Shown: positions 5,983 through 11,021 of the stretch, piece after piece | Layout of the letters: every line of letters starts with the position of its first letter | Numbering within the stretch: the stretch's first letter is position 1 | The notes under the pieces: model-generated | Seen by the model: only the letters and a program-made list of their open reading frames with translations | Database searches by the model: none | Told to the model about the DNA's origin: nothing | Made by a program: the position numbers and the translations under genes | DNA from: Actinomycetes bacterium | GTDB lineage: Bacteria > Actinomycetota > Acidimicrobiia > Acidimicrobiales > RAAP-2 | Reading direction: 5' to 3' | Assembly (NCBI GenBank): GCA_021849765.1 | Contig: JAJZSM010000005.1 | Coordinates: forward strand, 1 to 11,021 | DNA: 11,021 bases

Positions 5983-7398
5983 GTGGCAAACGAGGTCCAG
6001 CAGTTTGACGTTGTGATCATCGGGGGTGGCCCCGGCGGCTACGCCGCCGCGTTGTACGGAGCCGCGGCGGGGCTCAACATCGCACTGATCGAACGTGACA
6101 AGGTGGGTGGCACCTGCCTGCACCGAGGCTGCGTGCCGGCCAAGGAGTTCCTCGAGACGGCCCACGTGCGTCGCACCATCGAGCACGCCGGTGCGTTCGG
6201 CATCGGCACCGGTGACGTGTCGGTTGACTTCTCGGTGAGCCAGGCGCGCAAGAACGAGGTCGTCGACAAGCTGCACAAGGGGCTCTCGGGCCTCCTCAAG
6301 GGCCGTAAGGTGACCATCTTCGAGGGAACGGCGCGACTCGACGCCGACCAGGTCGTACGTATCGTCGACGGGGCCGACGCCGGCGTGGAGGCGAAGGGGA
6401 CCAACGTGATCCTCGCGGCGGGCTCGGTGCCGCGAACCTTGCCCGGCTTTGACGTCGATGGCACGATCGTGCTCACCTCGGACGAATTCCTCGACCTCGA
6501 CACGCTGCCGTCGAGCGCCGCCGTGATCGGCGGCGGGGCGATCGGCTGTGAGTTCGCGTCGATGCTGTCCGACATGGGTGCGTCAGTCACGATCCTCGAG
6601 GGACTGCCCACGATCCTCGCGGGCTGCGATAGCGAGGTCGTGAGCGTGGTGCAACGTTCCTTCAAAAAGCGCGGGATCGACGTGCGCGCCGGGGTGAACG
6701 TGACCGGTCACACGCCGAAGAAGGGTTCGACCGCGGTGCACGTCGAAGGTGGCGACGACGTCGTTGTGGACATCGTGGTGCTCGCGGTTGGGCGACGTCC
6801 GCGGAGTGAGGGGCTGCTCGGCGACGGAACCGGTGTCGAGGTGAACGAACGTGGTTTCGTCGTTGCGAACTCCTCGATGCGCACCGCCAACCCCAACGTC
6901 TACGCTATCGGCGACATCGTCGCCAACACCCCCCAGCTCGCCCACGTCGGATTCGCCGAAGCGATTGTGGCGATCAAGACGATTCTGGGCGAGTCCGTCG
7001 TGCCAGTCGACTACGACCGCGTGCCGTGGGCGATCTACTCCAATCCCGAGGTCGCCTTCGTCGGGCTCACCGAGGCCGCCGCGAAGGAGCGGGGCTATGA
7101 CGTGGTGGTCAAGAAGGACCCGTTCGGCGGCAACAGCCGCGCCCAGATCATCGGCGAGACCGAAGGGGTGGTCAAGATCATCGCGGAAAAGCGCGCTGAC
7201 GGAACGGCGGGCCAGATCCTCGGCGTGCACATGGCGGGACCCTGGGTGACCGAGCAGCTGGGCGCCGGTTACTACGCCGTGAACTGGGAGGCGACGGCCG
7301 AGGAAGCCGCCGCGCTCATCCAGCCGCATCCGTCACTTTCGGAGACCTTCGGCGAGACGCTGTTGGCGCTATCGGGGAGGGGGCTCCACGTTGGCTGA
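5983..7398 (+). CDS. lpdA: Dihydrolipoamide dehydrogenase (E3)
   Basis: Flavoprotein that reoxidises dihydrolipoyl groups on E2 subunits (and glycine-cleavage H protein) and passes electrons to NAD. Its 471 residues are the usual E3 length. Domains: FAD-binding GGGPGG (14-19), redox-active disulfide VGGTCLHRGCVPAK (41-54, C45 and C50), NAD-binding GGGAIGCEFASML (about 187-199), the second FAD motif YAIGDI, and the C-terminal interface with QPHPSLSE, where H449 and E454 form the catalytic pair. The CVPAKEF variant of the usual CIPSK/CIPTK is mild and does not affect the cysteines. The start is GTG at 5983, supported by its Shine-Dalgarno. The last 8 bases overlap the start of the E2 gene, so E3 and E2 are translationally linked. 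Mycothiol- or mercury-reductase relatives are less likely given the E2 and lipoate genes that follow. Confidence 0.95.
   Translation: MANEVQQFDVVIIGGGPGGYAAALYGAAAGLNIALIERDKVGGTCLHRGCVPAKEFLETAHVRRTIEHAGAFGIGTGDVSVDFSVSQARKNEVVDKLHKGLSGLLKGRKVTIFEGTARLDADQVVRIVDGADAGVEAKGTNVILAAGSVPRTLPGFDVDGTIVLTSDEFLDLDTLPSSAAVIGGGAIGCEFASMLSDMGASVTILEGLPTILAGCDSEVVSVVQRSFKKRGIDVRAGVNVTGHTPKKGSTAVHVEGGDDVVVDIVVLAVGRRPRSEGLLGDGTGVEVNERGFVVANSSMRTANPNVYAIGDIVANTPQLAHVGFAEAIVAIKTILGESVVPVDYDRVPWAIYSNPEVAFVGLTEAAAKERGYDVVVKKDPFGGNSRAQIIGETEGVVKIIAEKRADGTAGQILGVHMAGPWVTEQLGAGYYAVNWEATAEEAAALIQPHPSLSETFGETLLALSGRGLHVG
7374..7383 (+). promoter_or_regulatory. Strong Shine-Dalgarno for a TTG start
   Basis: The run GGGGAGGGGG inside the end of the lpdA coding region contains GGAGG (7376-7380), 10 bases before the TTG at 7391. 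No ATG or GTG lies nearby in the E2 frame, and the first residues after the TTG (ADVTLPSLGESVTEG) are the standard start of a lipoyl domain. The strong site therefore fixes the TTG as the start and may compensate for the weak codon. Confidence 0.7.
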
Positions 7399-8590
7399 TG
7401 TCACGCTGCCGTCACTGGGCGAATCGGTGACCGAAGGAATTATCACTCGGTGGTTCAAAAAGGTCGGCGACTCGGTTGCGCGCGATGAACCGCTCTTCGA
7501 GGTTTCGACCGACAAGGTCGACTCAGAGATGCCGTCGCCGGCGGCGGGGGTCCTGACTGAGATCCTGGCCGCCGAAGGCGACACCGTCGAGACCGGATCG
7601 CGAGTCGCGGTGATCGACGAGAACGCCGTCGCTGGGTCCGTGGCGCCGTCGCCGGCACCTGAGCCGAGCGCCGCGGCGACGACCCCGAGCGCGCCGGAAG
7701 TGACGACCGCGCCCGCGACGGCGACGTTCGATAGCGCCGCCACGGGTGCGCCGCGTGTTGCCGGCGTCGTGATGTCACCGGTCGTGCGCCGAATCCTCGC
7801 CGATGGTGGCGTTGAGCCAGCGACGGTGCGTGGATCGGGCCCCGGCGGCGCGATCACGCGTCGCGACGCCGAACGCGCGGTCGCCAATGGACCGACGGAC
7901 GAGGTCGTCGTCCCCCTGTCCAACGGCCTTCGCCGGATGGGTCAGCACATGACCTTGTCCACGCAGAGCACCCCGCACGGGTTCGTCGCGATCGAGGCCG
8001 ACGCATCGATCTTCGACCAGCTGGACGCGATTGGGCGGCACACGCGAGACGGCATCGAGATCACCGATCAGATGGTCATGGGGCTGGCGGCCGTTCGGGC
8101 GCTGGGCGAGTTCGAGTTCTTGAACGCCACGTTCGCGGGCGACGAGTTGGTCGTGCACCGGACGGTGAATCTGGGCTTCATGCGCGAGGTCTTGCGCGAC
8201 GGCATGCTGGTGCCGGTCGTGCACGCGGCGGCCGGACTCACACTGCGGGCACTCGCGCGACGAGTCCACGAGCTCTTCGAGCGCGTCACGACGCGCCAAC
8301 TCACGACCGATGACCTCATGGGCGGGACCTTCACGCTCGTCGGTCCGACGGGCCCGGACTCACTCTGGACCAACCCGATCATCATCCAACCCGAGGTGGC
8401 GGTGCTCTCCATGGGCGCCGTCCGTCGGGTGCCGGTCGTCCTCGAGGACGGCGTATCGGTGGGTGTTGGTCGTCGTGTGGTCATCGGGCTGTCATTCGAT
8501 CACCGGGTCTGTGAGCCGTTCACGGCGACCGCGTACCTCGAGCGGGTGGCCGAGTTGCTCGCCGGATTCGACCTAGTCAGCGAGCACTAG
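7391..8590 (+). CDS. 2-oxo acid dehydrogenase E2, lipoyl-domain acyltransferase with altered active site
   Basis: E2 core component of a 2-oxo acid dehydrogenase complex (pyruvate, 2-oxoglutarate or branched-chain; which one is not decidable). Of 399 residues, 1-78 form one lipoyl domain with the lipoylated lysine K42 in STDKVDSE. Residues 80-121 are an Ala/Pro/Thr-rich flexible linker. Residues 127-164 are the peripheral-subunit-binding domain (MSPVVRRILADGGVEPATVRGSGPGGAITRRD), which holds E1/E3. Residues 172-399 are the acyltransferase domain. The catalytic motif, usually DHRxxDG with Asp or Asn four residues after the His, reads DHRVCEPF (370-377): H371 is kept, but E375 and P376 replace D and G. 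The usual TN in GGTFTITN is also changed (GGTFTLVG, 311-318). The lipoyl and binding domains look intact. The TTG start overlaps lpdA by 8 bases; the next gene starts directly at its stop. Confidence 0.88.
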   Translation: MADVTLPSLGESVTEGIITRWFKKVGDSVARDEPLFEVSTDKVDSEMPSPAAGVLTEILAAEGDTVETGSRVAVIDENAVAGSVAPSPAPEPSAAATTPSAPEVTTAPATATFDSAATGAPRVAGVVMSPVVRRILADGGVEPATVRGSGPGGAITRRDAERAVANGPTDEVVVPLSNGLRRMGQHMTLSTQSTPHGFVAIEADASIFDQLDAIGRHTRDGIEITDQMVMGLAAVRALGEFEFLNATFAGDELVVHRTVNLGFMREVLRDGMLVPVVHAAAGLTLRALARRVHELFERVTTRQLTTDDLMGGTFTLVGPTGPDSLWTNPIIIQPEVAVLSMGAVRRVPVVLEDGVSVGVGRRVVIGLSFDHRVCEPFTATAYLERVAELLAGFDLVSEH

Positions 8591-10216
8591 ATGCTGCGCC
8601 GCCGCCACGTTGGACGGGTGACCTTCCGTGAGGCGAACGACCTCCAGCGGGCGTTTATGGAGGCGGCGGACGACTACGTCCTCGTGATGGAGCACCCGCC
8701 GACGTACACGTTGGGCATCCGTGCCGTTCCCGAGCACTTCCTCATCCCGCCGTCGAGCCTTGACGCGGATGTCGTGGAGGCCGACCGGGGCGGCGACGTC
8801 ACCTATCACGGACCGGGACAGGTAGTCGCGTGGGCCATCGTCACCGTTGACGACGCGCCGGGGGCGGGCCGCGAGCACGTCGGTCGCTTGGAGGACGCCG
8901 TCATCGCCACCGTCGTGCACTTTGACCCCGAGGGCAAACTCGGTCGGGTGGGACGACTCGAGGGCTATCCCGGAGTCTGGGCCAGGTTGGACGAACAACC
9001 GATCAAGATCGCGGCCGTGGGCGTGCGCACCGAACGCAATCGATCGGGTCATCGTCGGACCCTGCACGGCGTCGCACTCAACGTCGACGTCGACCTGAAG
9101 GCGTTCGCCGCGATCGTGCCGTGTGGTATCCCCGACAAGCCCGTCGGCTCGATGCGCTCACTCGGGCTCGACGCGTCATTCGCTGACGTCGAGGAGTTCC
9201 TGGGCGCGACGCTCGATTCGGCCCTCGGTGGGCCGGGCTCGGTCGCCGCGGTCGACCGCAGCGGCGCGACCTCGACGTCCGAACGGCCGTTGCTACGCCG
9301 ACTACGTAAAGCCGGTGTCGATCCTGACGCCGGTGTCGAGTTGCGCTCGCGCAAACCCTCGTGGCTTCGCATCGAGGCGCACATGGGCACCGAGTACCAG
9401 TCGCTTCGCAAGTTGACCGATGACCTACGCCTCGTGACGGTCTGTGAAGAGGCGGGATGTCCGAATATCTACGAGTGCTGGGCGTCGGGTACCGCGACGT
9501 TCATGGTGAACGGTGAGCGATGCACGAGGGCGTGCGGCTTCTGCCTCATCGACACCCGCAAGCCGCTGCCGCTGGACCCGACCGAGTCCGATCGGGTCGC
9601 CGAGGCCGTGGTGCGACTCGGGTTGCGCCACGCGGTGATCACGTGTGTCGCCCGCGACGACCTGGCTGACGGTGGCGCGGGTGCTATCGCCGCTTGCGTC
9701 ACCGCGATCCGTGAACGTTCGCCCGAGACGGCCGTCGAAGTGTTGATTAGTGACCTCAAAGGCGATCTCGCGAGCCTGCAGTTGATCCTCGACGTGCGCC
9801 CCGACGTGGTCAACCACAACATCGAGACGGTGGCACGACTCCAACGGGCCGTCCGCCCGAGTGCGGGGTACCTGCGATCACTGACGGTTCTCGCGCGCGC
9901 CGGCGCGCAGGGCCTGACCACCAAGTCGGGCATGATGGTCGGCCTCGGCGAGACCGTCGAAGAAGTCGAGGAGACCCTCGCGGACCTGGCGGCGGTCGGG
10001 GTCTCGATCGCGACGATCGGTCAGTACGTCCGTCCCACGGCGAACCACGTGCCAGTGGCGCGGTGGTGGGAACCAGCCGAGTTCGAGGACTTGGCCCGTC
10101 GTGGCCGTCGCCTGGGGCTAAACCACGTGCAGTCCTCGCCGCTCACGCGTTCGAGCTACCACGCCGGTGAGGCGTTGCGCGAGGCGACGCCGCTGCCACT
10201 ACCGGCGCGTCGATAG
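8591..10216 (+). CDS. Fused octanoyltransferase LipB - lipoyl synthase LipA
   Basis: One uninterrupted 541-residue frame carries both enzymes of de novo lipoylation. Residues 1 to about 215 are LipB, which transfers octanoate from acyl carrier protein to lipoyl domains: EHPPTYTLG (34-42), RGGDVTYHGPGQ (66-77), K139 in IKIAAVGV and the acyl-carrying C178 in PCGIPDKPVGSM. Residues about 218-255 form a linker. Residues about 256-535 are LipA, a radical-SAM enzyme inserting two sulfurs: the auxiliary cluster C285, C290, C296 (CEEAGCPNIYEC), the radical-SAM cluster C311, C315, C318 (CTRACGFC), VARDDLADGGA (353-363), HNIETV (409-414), KSGMMVGLGET (445-455), GQYVRP and the terminal RSSYHA (520-525) that supplies the serine ligand. 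Both halves are complete. The ATG follows the E2 stop with no gap. In most bacteria lipB and lipA are separate genes, so this is a genuine fusion unless a stop was lost in assembly. Confidence 0.93.
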   Translation: MLRRRHVGRVTFREANDLQRAFMEAADDYVLVMEHPPTYTLGIRAVPEHFLIPPSSLDADVVEADRGGDVTYHGPGQVVAWAIVTVDDAPGAGREHVGRLEDAVIATVVHFDPEGKLGRVGRLEGYPGVWARLDEQPIKIAAVGVRTERNRSGHRRTLHGVALNVDVDLKAFAAIVPCGIPDKPVGSMRSLGLDASFADVEEFLGATLDSALGGPGSVAAVDRSGATSTSERPLLRRLRKAGVDPDAGVELRSRKPSWLRIEAHMGTEYQSLRKLTDDLRLVTVCEEAGCPNIYECWASGTATFMVNGERCTRACGFCLIDTRKPLPLDPTESDRVAEAVVRLGLRHAVITCVARDDLADGGAGAIAACVTAIRERSPETAVEVLISDLKGDLASLQLILDVRPDVVNHNIETVARLQRAVRPSAGYLRSLTVLARAGAQGLTTKSGMMVGLGETVEEVEETLADLAAVGVSIATIGQYVRPTANHVPVARWWEPAEFEDLARRGRRLGLNHVQSSPLTRSSYHAGEALREATPLPLPARR

Positions 10217-10228
10217 CGCGCAACGTCG

Positions 10229-11021
10229 CTAGTACTGGTTCGTGTTGGCGACCGACGGCGTCGTGTCGCCCGCGGGGCCGGCGCCGAAGCGGGCGAGGAG
10301 GTTGATCGTCGCGCGACGGATCACGTTGGTGACCCCGGGTATCGCCGCCGGCACCCAGAAGTCACCCAGTCGCGGCGCGTCAGACAGGTCGAACACCCAG
10401 TGCCCGGTGCCGCTCGCGAAGACGCCGCCCTGTCGGGGTTCGGCGACGTAGGTGGCGTCACTGATGCCACCGCCGACGTTGGAGTGTCCAAGGATCTGCA
10501 CGTTGGCCGGATTCGTCACGGCGGGGTTGTAGTGGTTGAATTCGCCCCCGAGCGCGCCGGCGAGGACCGAGCCGTTGCGAACACCCGTGCCGCGCCAGAA
10601 CCAGGAACCGGCGTCCACGACCGTTAGCGACCCCGTACCGTCGACACCACCGTAGATCGAGCCGGTGAAGGTGCTCTCGGGGGTGTCTGAGGGGTACTGG
10701 CTCCAGTTCACGGTCGCCAGTGAGGGGTTGGTGGCGGTGATCGGGTCGGCGGTCGAACGGTAGTTGATCATCAACCGGTCGGCGCCGTTCACGCTCGGCT
10801 CGAAGCGGATCTTGCGGTAGCAGAAGTTCGCGCCGAAGAACGCCACGTTGACACCGTGATCGACCCCGTTGACGGCGGCGGCGCGCATCGCGGGTGAGTA
10901 GTACTCGTCGTGGCCGAGCGAGAGCAACGCCCGGTGCCGCGTCAGGCTGGCCCCGCGCTCGTGCAGGTCGATGTCGGTCCAGTAGGTGAGGTCGAGTCCC
11001 AGCTGCTCGGCGAGGAACAGG
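10229..11021 (-). CDS. N,N-dimethylformamidase large-subunit-like protein (partial, N-terminus off the right edge)
   Basis: The complement is open from the right edge to the TAG at 10231-10229 and gives the last 263 residues of a longer protein. The TTG at 10927 is an internal leucine, not the start, because the frame continues upstream with FLAEQLGLDLTYWTDIDLH and TRHRALLSLGHDEYYS. That segment and the following MR-AAA...GVNVAFFGANFCYRKIRFE match what I know of the C-terminal domain of the N,N-dimethylformamidase beta subunit family, which has a glutamine-amidotransferase-like fold. In the characterised enzyme an iron is held by two tyrosines and a glutamate. The tyrosines in TYWTD and HDEYYS and the Glu in GGEFNHY are candidates, but I cannot align them with certainty. 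The N-terminus, a signal peptide and the substrate are not visible. The gene converges on lipBA with 12 bases between stops and has no evident link to it. Confidence 0.75.
   Translation of the reverse strand, partial: LFLAEQLGLDLTYWTDIDLHERGASLTRHRALLSLGHDEYYSPAMRAAAVNGVDHGVNVAFFGANFCYRKIRFEPSVNGADRLMINYRSTADPITATNPSLATVNWSQYPSDTPESTFTGSIYGGVDGTGSLTVVDAGSWFWRGTGVRNGSVLAGALGGEFNHYNPAVTNPANVQILGHSNVGGGISDATYVAEPRQGGVFASGTGHWVFDLSDAPRLGDFWVPAAIPGVTNVIRRATINLLARFGAGPAGDTTPSVANTNQY

Noticed and set aside
6583..7329. 248-codon open frame on the minus strand
   Set aside because: It is fully antisense to lpdA, rich in His/Arg/Asp as expected of shadow frames in GC-rich DNA, and matches no family I know.
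10205..10231. GCGCG-7-CGCGC and TAGCG-8-CGCTA repeats between the convergent stops of lipBA and the dimethylformamidase-like gene, as a bidirectional terminator
   Set aside because: Stems are only 5 bases, the two structures exclude each other, and no T-run follows on either strand.

Overview
The window is a GC-rich, gene-dense bacterial chromosome segment. Start codons include several GTG and one TTG. At least one gene appears leaderless, and the protein sequences look actinobacterial: RGC-VPAK type dihydrolipoamide dehydrogenase, Actinobacteria-type lipoyl synthase, FadE-like acyl-CoA dehydrogenase. A deep-branching actinobacterium such as a member of the Acidimicrobiia is my best guess, from general protein resemblance only. 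I see no insertion sequences, CRISPR arrays, tRNAs or rRNAs, and no gap above about 100 bases without a gene.

Layout, left to right. (1) Minus strand, positions 2318 to 1: an MBL-fold hydrolase, then SufC, then SufS, which runs off the left edge. SufC and SufS overlap by ATGA. This is an iron-sulfur assembly operon, but without sufB or sufD directly upstream of sufC. (2) Plus strand, 2409-4277: a stand-alone acyl-CoA dehydrogenase followed 6 bases later by an alpha/beta hydrolase that has glycine where the nucleophile serine should be. (3) Minus strand, 4274-4906: thiamine phosphate synthase ThiE, with a -10 box placed for a leaderless transcript. (4) Divergent from it, plus strand 5009-5901: a cysteine-free Rrf2-family regulator overlapping (GTGA) a ribonuclease HI. 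(5) Plus strand 5983-10216: a tight three-gene operon with its own promoter candidate, encoding dihydrolipoamide dehydrogenase (E3), a lipoyl-domain acyltransferase (E2) with an altered active-site motif, and one 541-residue protein that fuses octanoyltransferase LipB to lipoyl synthase LipA. (6) Minus strand, from 10229 past the right edge: the C-terminal part of an N,N-dimethylformamidase large-subunit-like protein.

The genes share a theme. SufC/SufS supply sulfur and Fe-S clusters. LipA needs two such clusters and consumes one to make lipoate. The LipB half attaches octanoate to the lipoyl domain of the E2 encoded just upstream, and the E3 encoded before that reoxidises the lipoyl group. 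The most notable observations are the single-polypeptide LipB-LipA fusion, the degenerate E2 catalytic motif (HRVCEP instead of HRxxDG), the missing nucleophile in the alpha/beta hydrolase, and the cysteine-free Rrf2 regulator.
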